DNA of 64,000 bases from Streptomyces sp. ATexAB-D23 (GTDB taxonomy: Bacteria > Actinomycetota > Actinomycetes > Streptomycetales > Streptomycetaceae). Numbering within the stretch: the stretch's first letter is position 1; each line of letters begins with the position of its first letter. Below are positions 57,199 to 64,000 of this stretch, one piece after another. The translations under genes and the position numbers were made by a program. A model generated the notes under the pieces. That model ran no database searches. It saw only the letters and a list, made by a program, of their open reading frames with translations, and was not told the origin of the DNA. The DNA is taken from contig NZ_KB892004.1 of the NCBI RefSeq assembly GCF_000373645.1, positions 85,967-149,966 of the forward strand, read 5' to 3'.

Positions 57199-57831
57199 TC
57201 AGCGCCGCCGGGCGAGCAGGAACATCTGGGGTTCGGGGACGGCCGCCGGGAGGGCCGGGACGAACATGCTGCTCTCCCGGGACAGGACCGTGAAGCCGGC
57301 CCCCTCCACCATCGTCGTGAACTCGTTCTCGCCGAAGCTGGTCACCTCCACCGGCTGGCCCATGAACGTCCCGCTGACCCCCTCCACGTCCAGCGGCACC
57401 GTCGCCACGGCCAGATGGCCCCCGGGCCGCAGCACCCGCCCGGCCAGCCGGAAGACCTCCGCCTGCTCCTCGCGCGACATCTGCAAGAGGGCGAAGTACA
57501 CGCACACCGCGTCGAAAGCGCCTTCCTCCAGCGGGAGTTCCCGGACGTCGGCGCAGCGGAACTCGGCGGCCGGCACCTGCCGGGCCGCGATGTCCACCAT
57601 GACCGGCGACACATCGACACCCAGCACCGTGTGGCCGGCCTCGGCGAGCGTCTGGGCGGTCGGCCGGCCCGTGCCGCTGCCGATGTCGAGCACCCGGCTG
57701 TGCGGAGGCAGGACCTCCAGCAACCGCTCCAGCGAGGCGCGGTGCGCGGCCGAGCCGGCGAACGCCTCCTCGTATTCGGTACCGAGCGCGTCGAACACCG
57801 CCGCCGCGGTGCGAGGTTCTCCCGCTGACAT
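57199..57831 (-). CDS. Class I SAM-dependent methyltransferase
   Basis: 210 residues; ATG at 57831 with GGAAGGGA upstream. Motif I VLDIGSGTGRPT (about residues 44-55), motif II GVDVSPVMVDIA and the post-motif region GAFDAVCVYFALLQM place it in the Methyltransf_11/25 group. The substrate is unknown. It follows the phenolic-lipid genes on the same strand after a 46-nt gap, so it may belong to that operon. Confidence 0.85.
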   Translation of the reverse strand: MSAGEPRTAAAVFDALGTEYEEAFAGSAAHRASLERLLEVLPPHSRVLDIGSGTGRPTAQTLAEAGHTVLGVDVSPVMVDIAARQVPAAEFRCADVRELPLEEGAFDAVCVYFALLQMSREEQAEVFRLAGRVLRPGGHLAVATVPLDVEGVSGTFMGQPVEVTSFGENEFTTMVEGAGFTVLSRESSMFVPALPAAVPEPQMFLLARRR

Positions 57832-57877
57832 GGCCCATCCCTTCCTGCTCCGGTACTGCTCCGGCGCTCTCCTACTT

Positions 57878-58891
57878 CTACTGCAACGCGTGTACCGCCG
57901 CACCGAAAACGCGCGGCGCGAGGTGGGCGCCCGGCACGATCAGCCGGGCCGTGGCGGGCCGCCGGGCCGCCGCCAGCAGCCCCGCCGTCAGCAACCGATG
58001 GCGCAGGGTCAGCCGCTGCCAGCGTGCGGGGTAGGCCTGCGGCCGGCCGGCGGCGAGCGCCTCCACCGCGGCGGCGGCCGTCGCCACGGCCAGCGCGACG
58101 CCCTCACCGGTCAGCGCGTCCAGATACCCCGCCGCGTCCCCGACCAGCAGCACCCGGCCGGCCCGCCGCGCCCGCGCCCGCCGCCGCAGCGGCCCGGCAC
58201 CCCGTACGGGACCTGCCTCCCGGCCGCGCAGGGAGGCGGCCAGGCGGGGGAAGGCGGCCAGATGCCCCGCGTACGGCAGCCGCTCGCGGCTGAGCACGGC
58301 CACCCCCACCGAACCGTCCCCGAGCGGCGTCACGTACGCCTCGCCGTGCCGGGACCAGTGGACCTCCACGAACCCGGTCCACGGGGCGATGCGGTAGTGC
58401 CGGCGCAGCCCGTACCGGCGGACCGGCGCCGCGGGCCCGTCGAGGCCCAGCTCCCGGCGCAGCGGCGAGTGCAGCCCGTCGGCGGCGATCAGCCAGCGGG
58501 CCGTCAGGCCGGCCGCCTCCACCCGGTCCCCTTCCTGCCGTACCCCGGCGACCTTGCCCGCGACGATCCGGACGCCCAGCTCCAGGGCCCGCAGGTGCAG
58601 CGCGGCGTGCAGCGCGGTGCGCCGGACCCCCAGCCCCGTCCCGCCACGGAAGGGCGCGAGGGCGCTGCGGGCCCCCTCCACATACCGGATGCCGTGCAAC
58701 GGATGCCCGGCCACCGGGACACCCAGGGCCTTCAGCGCCGCCACACCGCTCGGCATGATGCCCTCACCGCACGCCTTGTCGATGGGAGCGGTCCTCGGCT
58801 CCACGACCACCGTCTCCATGCCGAGCCCGGCGGCCCGGATCGCCGCCGCCAGCCCCGCCGGGCCGCCGCCCGCGACCAGCAGGTCGATCAT
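57878..58891 (-). CDS. FAD-dependent oxidoreductase (geranylgeranyl-reductase/SrsC-like)
   Basis: 337 residues; ATG at 58891 overlaps the ICMT stop. N-terminal FAD dinucleotide fold VAGGGPAGLAAAIRAAG, then CGEGIMPSG as in geranylgeranyl-reductase-like flavoproteins, and VLLVGDAAGYLDALTGEGVALA near residue 265. In S. griseus an operon of type III PKS, methyltransferase and flavin hydroxylase (srsABC) makes phenolic lipids, and the same three functions are present here in the same direction. Probable role: ring hydroxylation of the methylated polyketide. Confidence 0.8.
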   Translation of the reverse strand: MIDLLVAGGGPAGLAAAIRAAGLGMETVVVEPRTAPIDKACGEGIMPSGVAALKALGVPVAGHPLHGIRYVEGARSALAPFRGGTGLGVRRTALHAALHLRALELGVRIVAGKVAGVRQEGDRVEAAGLTARWLIAADGLHSPLRRELGLDGPAAPVRRYGLRRHYRIAPWTGFVEVHWSRHGEAYVTPLGDGSVGVAVLSRERLPYAGHLAAFPRLAASLRGREAGPVRGAGPLRRRARARRAGRVLLVGDAAGYLDALTGEGVALAVATAAAAVEALAAGRPQAYPARWQRLTLRHRLLTAGLLAAARRPATARLIVPGAHLAPRVFGAAVHALQ

Positions 58892-59415
58892 GCCGGTGCG
58901 CCCGCCGGGGTCACGGAGGCGAGCGCGGCCTCCTCGCACCGCACCCGCACGGCCATCAGCAGGGCGTTGAGCACCGTGAACACCACGGCCGTCACCCACG
59001 CGCCGTGGACCAGGGGCAGGGCGACTCCCTCAGCGGCGACGGCCACGTAATTGGGGTGGCGCAGCAGACGGTACGGTCCGCCCGTCACCAGCGGCAGGCC
59101 GGGCACGACGACGACCCGGGTGTTCCAGCGGGGCCCGAGCGTACGGACGCACCACCAGCGCAGCGCCTGCGCGGCCAGGACCACCGCCACCATCGCCCAG
59201 CCGAGCAGCGGAACGAACGGCCTGCCCGCCACCCCCGCCTCCACCAGGCAGCCCGCCAGCAGCGCCGTGTGCAGGGCGACCATCGCCGGATAGTGGCCCC
59301 GCCCCGACTCCACACCGCCCCTGGTCCGCGCCCAGCGGGTGTGGCGCACCGCGAGGGCGAGTTCGGCGACGCGCTCACCGGCCACGGCCAGCACCAGCGC
59401 GGCGTACCAGATCAT
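58888..59415 (-). CDS. Isoprenylcysteine carboxyl methyltransferase-family protein (SrsB-like)
   Basis: 175 residues with about five membrane helices. The C-terminal VTGGPYRLLRHPNYVAVAAEGVALPL is the ICMT/phospholipid methyltransferase signature (RHPxY) for SAM binding. In phenolic-lipid operons this family methylates the alkylresorcinol made by the type III PKS. It lies 12 nt after the PKS and overlaps the flavoprotein gene by 4 nt. Confidence 0.88.
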   Translation of the reverse strand: MIWYAALVLAVAGERVAELALAVRHTRWARTRGGVESGRGHYPAMVALHTALLAGCLVEAGVAGRPFVPLLGWAMVAVVLAAQALRWWCVRTLGPRWNTRVVVVPGLPLVTGGPYRLLRHPNYVAVAAEGVALPLVHGAWVTAVVFTVLNALLMAVRVRCEEAALASVTPAGAPA

Positions 59416-59427
59416 GAGTCCTCCGAC

Positions 59428-60483
59428 CTACCAGCGCAGCAGCACCAGTTCGCAGCAGAATCCCGGGCCCATCGCCATCAGCAGACCCGGCGAACCACGC
59501 TCGGGCCGGCGCTGCTCCAGCGTGTCGCGCAGCACGTGCAGCACCGAGGAGGAGGACAGGTTGCCCACCTCGGCCAGCGACCGCCAGGTGACGTCGAGTG
59601 CCCCCTCCGGGAGCGAGAGGACATCGGACACGGCCTCCAGGACCTTCGGCCCGCCCGGGTGGCACACCCAGTGCGCCACATCCTTCGGCTTGAGCCCGTG
59701 CTCCGCGAGGAAGCCACGCACATCGTCCGCCAGATAGCGGCGCACCACGTCGGGCACACCGGGGTCGAGCAGCACCTTGAAACCCGAATCGCGGATGTCC
59801 CAGCCCATCACGTGCTCGGTGTCCGGATACATCCGGCTGCGCGTGGCCACCACCTCCGGCCCGTCGCCGGGGCCCCGGCCCGCGCCGAGTGCGACCACGG
59901 CCGCCGCCCCGTCACCGAACAGGGCGGTCGCCACCAGGTTCGCGGGCGTCGCGTCCCGCCGCTGGAAGGTGAGCGAGCACAGTTCGACCGAGAGCAGGAC
60001 CGCGACGTCCTCGGGCCGGCCGAGGAGGTAGTCGTGCAGCCGGGCCACCCCGGCCGCCCCGGCCACACAGCCGAGCCCGAACACCGGCAGCCGCTTCACA
60101 TCGGGGCGCAGCCCGAGCCGCCCCACCAGCCGGGCGTCCACGGAGGGTGCCGCCACCCCCGTCACGGACGTGAACATCAGCAGGTCCACGTCCTCGGGAC
60201 GCAGCCCGGCCGTCCGCAGCGCCCCGCGCAGCGCGTCGGCGCCCAGGTCCACCGCCGCGCCGATGAACACGTCATTGGCGTCCCCGAAGCCGTCCAGCTC
60301 CCCGTACCGCTCCAGGGGCAGCACCATGTTCCGGGTCCGCACCCGCGCGTTCGCGTGCAGCCGGTCCAGGACACGCCGGTCGGCACCGGGGGGCAGACAG
60401 GTACGGGCCACCATGTCGGTGACCTCCCGCTGGGTGTGGCGGTACGGGGCGAGAGTGCCGTGCACGGCTGCGATCCGGGTCAT
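59428..60483 (-). CDS. Type III polyketide synthase (alkylresorcinol-synthase-like)
   Basis: 351 residues. Thiolase-fold chalcone-synthase family with the catalytic triad Cys139 (FGLGCVAGA), His275 (WVCHPGGPK) and Asn308 (VGNLSSSS). The neighbours (ICMT methyltransferase, FAD hydroxylase) match the srsABC arrangement, so the likely product is an alkylresorcinol or alkylpyrone built from a fatty acyl starter and malonyl-CoA. An RppA-type tetrahydroxynaphthalene synthase is the main alternative. The UbiA gene on the other strand shares the promoter region 60484-60602. Confidence 0.9.
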   Translation of the reverse strand: MTRIAAVHGTLAPYRHTQREVTDMVARTCLPPGADRRVLDRLHANARVRTRNMVLPLERYGELDGFGDANDVFIGAAVDLGADALRGALRTAGLRPEDVDLLMFTSVTGVAAPSVDARLVGRLGLRPDVKRLPVFGLGCVAGAAGVARLHDYLLGRPEDVAVLLSVELCSLTFQRRDATPANLVATALFGDGAAAVVALGAGRGPGDGPEVVATRSRMYPDTEHVMGWDIRDSGFKVLLDPGVPDVVRRYLADDVRGFLAEHGLKPKDVAHWVCHPGGPKVLEAVSDVLSLPEGALDVTWRSLAEVGNLSSSSVLHVLRDTLEQRRPERGSPGLLMAMGPGFCCELVLLRW

Positions 60484-60602
60484 CCGGGGTCCCGCTGAGG
60501 AGGCGTCATGCGCTCATCCCTGCCCCGAGAGGTGGGCAAACCACCGCAAACAACCCGTGCGGGTGGCACCCTCCGGCGGCTCCCGGTGCCTACGATCACG
60601 GC

Positions 60603-61472
60603 ATGGGCACCCCCGACCCCCCGCGCTCCTGCGCCGCGCCCGCGTGGCCGTTCCCGCGCACGCTCGCGCTGGCCCGCTCGTGCCATCCGGGCCCGGCGGC
60701 CGCGGTGACCGTGATCGCGGCGGTCCTGGGCGCGGGGGCGGGTCTGGACGGCGCCCGCACCGCCCTGCTCGTCGCGGCGGTGCTGAGCGGCCAGCTGTCG
60801 GTGGGGTGGTGCAACGACGCGCACGATGCCCGGCGGGACGCCGCGGCCGGCCGCGGCGGCAAACCGGTGGCCGACGGATCGGTGAGCCGGCGGACGGTGT
60901 GGTCGGCGGCGTTCACCGCGGCCCTGCTGTGCGTCCCCCTCTCCCTGGCCTGCGGCCCGCTCGCCGGAACCGTGCACCTGGCGGCGGTGGCCGCCGCCTG
61001 GTCCTACAACCTGAAGCTGAAGGCCACGGTCCTGTCCTGGCTGCCGTACGCGATCGGCTTCGCCGCCCTGCCGGCCCTGGCCGCGCTGACCGTGCCCGGC
61101 GGCCCGGGGCCCGCCTGGTGGCTGGTGACCGCCGGAGCCCTGCTCGGGGTGGCCGCCCACCTGGCCGACGTCCTCCCCGACATCGGGGACGACCTGCGCG
61201 GCGGCGTACGCGGACTGCCGCAGCGCCTCGGCCCCACCGCCACCCGCCTCCTGCTCCCCGTGCCCCTCCTGGCGGCATCGGTGACCCTCGCCCTCGCCCC
61301 ACCGGGCCCACCCGGCCCCGCGGGCACACTGACACTCGTCGTGGCACTCCCGACACTCCTGGCAGGCCTCCTCCTCGCCCGCCACCACCGCAAGGCTCCC
61401 CTGGCCGCCGCCGCCCTCATCGCACTGGCCGACGTGGCGCTCCTGGCGGCGCGGGGGTCGGGCCGGGCGTGA
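60603..61472 (+). CDS. UbiA-family prenyltransferase
   Basis: 289 residues, integral membrane with about eight helices. First Asp-rich motif NDAHDARRD (residues 71-79, NDxxDxxxD) and a second one DVLPDIGDD near residue 190, both needed for Mg-diphosphate binding. These enzymes transfer a prenyl chain to an aromatic or other acceptor. Divergent from the type III PKS, so it may prenylate the phenolic product or its quinone. Weak Shine-Dalgarno; ATG 60603. Confidence 0.85.
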   Translation: MGTPDPPRSCAAPAWPFPRTLALARSCHPGPAAAVTVIAAVLGAGAGLDGARTALLVAAVLSGQLSVGWCNDAHDARRDAAAGRGGKPVADGSVSRRTVWSAAFTAALLCVPLSLACGPLAGTVHLAAVAAAWSYNLKLKATVLSWLPYAIGFAALPALAALTVPGGPGPAWWLVTAGALLGVAAHLADVLPDIGDDLRGGVRGLPQRLGPTATRLLLPVPLLAASVTLALAPPGPPGPAGTLTLVVALPTLLAGLLLARHHRKAPLAAAALIALADVALLAARGSGRA

Positions 61473-61497
61473 GGGGGCTTCACGCGACCGCGACCGG

Positions 61498-62232
61498 TCA
61501 GCGTCCGCCCGCCACGCGCAGGACCGTTCCCGTCGCGTACGACGCGTCGTCCGAGAGCAGCCAGGCGACGGCGCCCGCGATCTCCTCGGGCTGTCCGGGG
61601 CGGCCCAGGGGAATGCCGGGGCCGAGCTTGTCGGGGCGCTCGGGGTCCGCGTGGAATTCGGTGCGGATCACTCCGGGCGCCACCGCGTTGACGCGGATGC
61701 CCGCCGGGCCGGTCTCCTTGGACAGTCCGACGGTCATCGTGTCGACGGCCCCCTTGGCGGCGGCGTAGTGCACGTACTCGCCTGGGCTGCCCAAGGTGGC
61801 GGCGGCCGAGGACACGTTCACGATCGCCCCGCCGCCCGTGCGCGTCATGTCGCGCACCGCACGCCGCGCGCAGAGCAGGTAGCCGAGGACGTTGACCTCC
61901 AGGGCGCGCCGCATCCCCGCCGCGTCGGCGTCGGCGAGCGGGCCCACCGGGCCGCTCACGCCCGCGTTGTTGACCAGGCCGGTGACCGGGCCCAGCTCGG
62001 CGGCGGCCGTGTCGAAGAGCCGGTCGACGTCCGCCTCGTCGGCGGTGTCCGTCCGGACCGTCACGCAGCGCCGGCCGCTCGCGCGCACCGCGTCGGCGAC
62101 GGACTCGGCGGCCGCGGAGTCGCAGTGGTAGGCCAGGGCGATGTCGTGGCCCTCGTCCGCCAGTCGTACGCAGACCGCCGCACCGATGCCGCGGCTGCCG
62201 CCGGTGACCACGGTGACACGCTGGCTGTTCAT
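61498..62232 (-). CDS. Short-chain dehydrogenase/reductase
   Basis: 244 residues; ATG at 62232 with GAGGAG upstream. Classical SDR: cofactor motif TGGSRGIG (residues 10-17), NNAG (about 87-90), catalytic Ser in VNVSSAA, YxxxK as YAAAK, and C-terminal VLRVAGGR. The longest similarity by eye is to FabG/glucose-dehydrogenase-like SDRs. Substrate unknown. Converges with the UbiA gene across 25 nt. Confidence 0.9.
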   Translation of the reverse strand: MNSQRVTVVTGGSRGIGAAVCVRLADEGHDIALAYHCDSAAAESVADAVRASGRRCVTVRTDTADEADVDRLFDTAAAELGPVTGLVNNAGVSGPVGPLADADAAGMRRALEVNVLGYLLCARRAVRDMTRTGGGAIVNVSSAAATLGSPGEYVHYAAAKGAVDTMTVGLSKETGPAGIRVNAVAPGVIRTEFHADPERPDKLGPGIPLGRPGQPEEIAGAVAWLLSDDASYATGTVLRVAGGR

Positions 62233-62324
62233 GGCAGGCTCCTCGCTTCGCGCCGTCGTGCGGCCATCGTAGGCGGGATGATCAAGCCCCCGGCCAGGGG
62301 GCCGGGCCGCCCCGGGAACGCGGC

Positions 62325-62364
62325 GGTGGACTGCCACCCACTCATGGAAGAGTGACAGTCCACC
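62325..62364. terminator. Hairpin between the SDR promoter and the DUF6381 gene end
   Basis: Arms GGTGGACTGCCAC (62325-62337) and GTGACAGTCCACC (62352-62364), one mismatch, 14-nt loop. It lies just past the stop of the small minus-strand gene at 62383 and can end its transcript. Confidence 0.6.
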
Positions 62365-62382
62365 GGTCTGTGCGCGGTGCCG

Positions 62383-62544
62383 CTACACGGGGAGGCCGCT
62401 GTTCTCCCGGCCGTCCTGCTGCTCGCCCCGCTCCCGCAGCTTCCGGGCCTTCTCCTGGAGCCGGCGACGCTGCTCCGGGTCGCTGGTGCGCTCGGCGGCC
62501 TCGGCCATGTGCCGGGCGCGCTCGTTGTCTCGTGCGGCGCTCAT
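62383..62544 (-). CDS. DUF6381-like small helical protein
   Basis: 53 residues; ATG at 62544 with GAGGAG upstream. Highly charged, probably one or two helices: ARHMAEAAERTSDPEQRRRL then QEKARKLRERGEQQ. This AERTSDPEERRRL pattern is common in short Streptomyces proteins annotated as DUF6381; function unknown. Confidence 0.7.
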   Translation of the reverse strand: MSAARDNERARHMAEAAERTSDPEQRRRLQEKARKLRERGEQQDGRENSGLPV

Positions 62545-62692
62545 CGTCACTCCTCGGGACGGTGGGGAAGAGCGGGCACCTTCAGAGAAGCAGCGCACCG
62601 TGGGCAACGCACGACGAAGCGTCACGCGCCGTGATGGGCGCAGGTGGGGGAGGGTGGCGGAGCCGGGTCCCGGCGCTGGCATGATCGGGGGT

Positions 62693-63397
62693 ATGAACGA
62701 GCGCATGATCGCCGCGTGTGACGGGGCGTCGAAGGGTAATCCGGGGCCCGCGGCCTGGGCCTATGTGGTGGCCGACGCCGAGGGCGTACCGCAGCGGTGG
62801 GAGGCGGGGCCGCTCGGCACCGCCACGAACAACGTCGCCGAGCTCACCGCCCTGCGGGAACTGCTGGAGTCGGTCGGCACGGCCGCGCCGCTCGAAGTGC
62901 GGATGGACTCGCAGTACGCGATGAACGCCGTCACCAAGTGGCTGCCCGGCTGGAAGCGCAACGGCTGGAAGACCTCGGCCGGAAAGCCCGTGGCCAACCG
63001 CGAGCTGGTGACCCGCATCGACGAACTCCTCGGCGAGCGGACCGTGCGGTTCGTCTACGTGCCCGCCCACCAGGTGGACGGCGACCCGCTGAACGCGATC
63101 GCCGACCAGGCCGCCAGCGAAGCGGCCGTCGGTCAGTGCGCCGCCGGCACCTCGCACGGCTCGGCCACGCCCGTCCCCGCGCCCTCCCGCGCCACCGAGG
63201 GCCGGCGGACCGGTGCCGCGGTGAAGCGGACCGGGAGCACGGCGAAGAAGGCCGGGAGCGCGGGGCGCGCGGGTGCCACCATCCGCGCCAAGTTCGCCGG
63301 CCGCTGCCACTGCGGAAAGCCGTACGCCGCCAAGGACATGATCGCGAAGAACGACCACGGCTGGGGCCACCCGGAGTGCCGGACCGCCTCCGCCTGA
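62693..63397 (+). CDS. Ribonuclease H family protein with a basic linker and Cys/His tail
   Basis: 234 residues; ATG at 62693 (an ATG 12 nt upstream is an alternative). RNase HI domain 1-145 with acidic catalytic residues Asp10 (ACDGASKGNPG), Glu50 (NNVAELTAL), Asp72 (MDSQYAMN) and the late HQVDGDPLNAIAD. It should cut RNA in RNA-DNA hybrids. It then has an Ala/Lys/Thr-rich linker and a 35-residue C-terminal piece, GRCHCGKPY...NDHGWGHPEC, whose Cys/His spacing suggests a small zinc-binding module. Confidence 0.9.
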   Translation: MNERMIAACDGASKGNPGPAAWAYVVADAEGVPQRWEAGPLGTATNNVAELTALRELLESVGTAAPLEVRMDSQYAMNAVTKWLPGWKRNGWKTSAGKPVANRELVTRIDELLGERTVRFVYVPAHQVDGDPLNAIADQAASEAAVGQCAAGTSHGSATPVPAPSRATEGRRTGAAVKRTGSTAKKAGSAGRAGATIRAKFAGRCHCGKPYAAKDMIAKNDHGWGHPECRTASA

Positions 63398-63550
63398 CCG
63401 CCCGCCGCACGCCGGGGAGGCCCGGTGCGCGCGGCGGGCGGGGGCCAACTCCCCCCGTACACACGCCGGGTGGGGCGAACCCGCCCGCGCGGGGGCCGGG
63501 CCGTGCCATGATGCGGCTGCGGTGGGGAACGCCGACACGCTGGGGGGCGG

Positions 63551-64000
63551 ATGGAAAGCATGTCGACGGTGCTGCGGGGGCTGCGCGGGGCGCAGAAGCC
63601 GGCCAAGGGGGTTTCGCTCTACTCGCGGTACGTCAACCGGCCCGCCGGGCGGATCTTCGCCGCCGCCGCGTTCAGGCTGGGGTTGACGCCCAATCAGGTC
63701 ACGCTCGTCAGCGCGGCGTTCACCTTCGCGGCCCTGGCCGGTGTGGCGCTGGCCCGCCCGGGTCCGTGGACGGGTGTGCTGGTCTACCTGGGGCTCGCCG
63801 TGGGCTTCGCCCTGGACTCGGCCGACGGGCAGCTCGCCCGGCTGACGGGGCGCGGCGGGCCCGACGGCGAATGGCTGGACCACGTCGTGGACTGCGCCAA
63901 GATGATCCTCGTCCACACCGCCGTACTGATCTCGTTCCACCGCTGCTTCGCGCTGCCCTCCGACGGCTGGCTGCTGCTGCCGCTCGGCTTCCTGTTCGTC
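63551..64000 (+). CDS. CDP-alcohol phosphatidyltransferase (partial, runs off the window)
   Basis: 150 residues present, ATG at 63551, no stop before the end of the window. Membrane protein with the full family motif DGQLARLTGRGGPDGEWLDH..D (DGx2ARx8Gx3Dx3D). Members join a CDP-activated lipid and an alcohol such as inositol phosphate or glycerol phosphate. The exact lipid cannot be assigned from this part. Confidence 0.88.
   Translation, partial: MESMSTVLRGLRGAQKPAKGVSLYSRYVNRPAGRIFAAAAFRLGLTPNQVTLVSAAFTFAALAGVALARPGPWTGVLVYLGLAVGFALDSADGQLARLTGRGGPDGEWLDHVVDCAKMILVHTAVLISFHRCFALPSDGWLLLPLGFLFV

Overview
The window is a high-GC actinobacterial chromosome segment, almost certainly Streptomyces. 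The evidence is strongly GC-biased third codon positions, many GTG/TTG starts, ATGA/GTGA gene overlaps, a complete coelichelin (cch) locus, and DmdR/IdeR-type 19-bp iron boxes. No tRNA, rRNA, insertion sequence or CRISPR array was seen.

Layout. (1) 1-4819: an ECF-type vitamin/cofactor importer (two secreted, membrane- or wall-anchored proteins, EcfT, a fused double ATPase, an S component), translationally coupled. (2) 4865-7560: metE on the minus strand behind a cobalamin riboswitch. (3) 7700-24490: an iron-regulated siderophore locus made of a free aryl-carrier protein, a siderophore-interacting ferric reductase, a FecCD-type importer, a 3322-residue NRPS (C-A-T-E-C-A-T-E-C) and an MFS exporter. 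(4) 24543-26843: a divergent TetR/MFS efflux pair. (5) 26916-49730: the coelichelin cluster cchA-cchK, with the trimodular synthetase CchH (A-T-E-C-A-T-E-C-A-T), whose binding-pocket codes read as formyl-hydroxyornithine, threonine and hydroxyornithine. (6) 49808-51236: an N-acetylglutamate-synthase-like GNAT and an acetylglutamate kinase (argB paralogue). The kinase lacks the usual N-terminal arginine-sensing extension and has an iron box abutting its ATG. (7) 51341-55724: pyruvate carboxylase and an IclR regulator. (8) 55736-64000: ATP-dependent DNA ligase, small proteins, a methyltransferase, a type III PKS/ICMT-methyltransferase/flavoprotein phenolic-lipid set with a divergent UbiA prenyltransferase, an SDR, RNase H, and the start of a CDP-alcohol phosphatidyltransferase.

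How the genes work together. Nine iron boxes, with a weaker tenth match, punctuate 7.7-51.3 kb, so low iron should switch on both NRPSs, two importers, two exporter types and a dedicated ornithine-supply step together. The most striking feature is that the two synthetases are complementary at their ends. The upstream NRPS stops with an intact condensation domain that has no A-T partner, and CchH begins with an A-T-E that has no condensation domain but keeps the C-A linker. With the free aryl-carrier protein, this could form one five-module line making an aryl-capped mixed catechol/hydroxamate peptide, in addition to or instead of coelichelin. Genes for making or activating the aryl acid are not in the window, and neither synthetase has a thioesterase.

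All functional calls come from reading motifs and translated sequence by eye. Domain borders are approximate and no alignment or database search was run.
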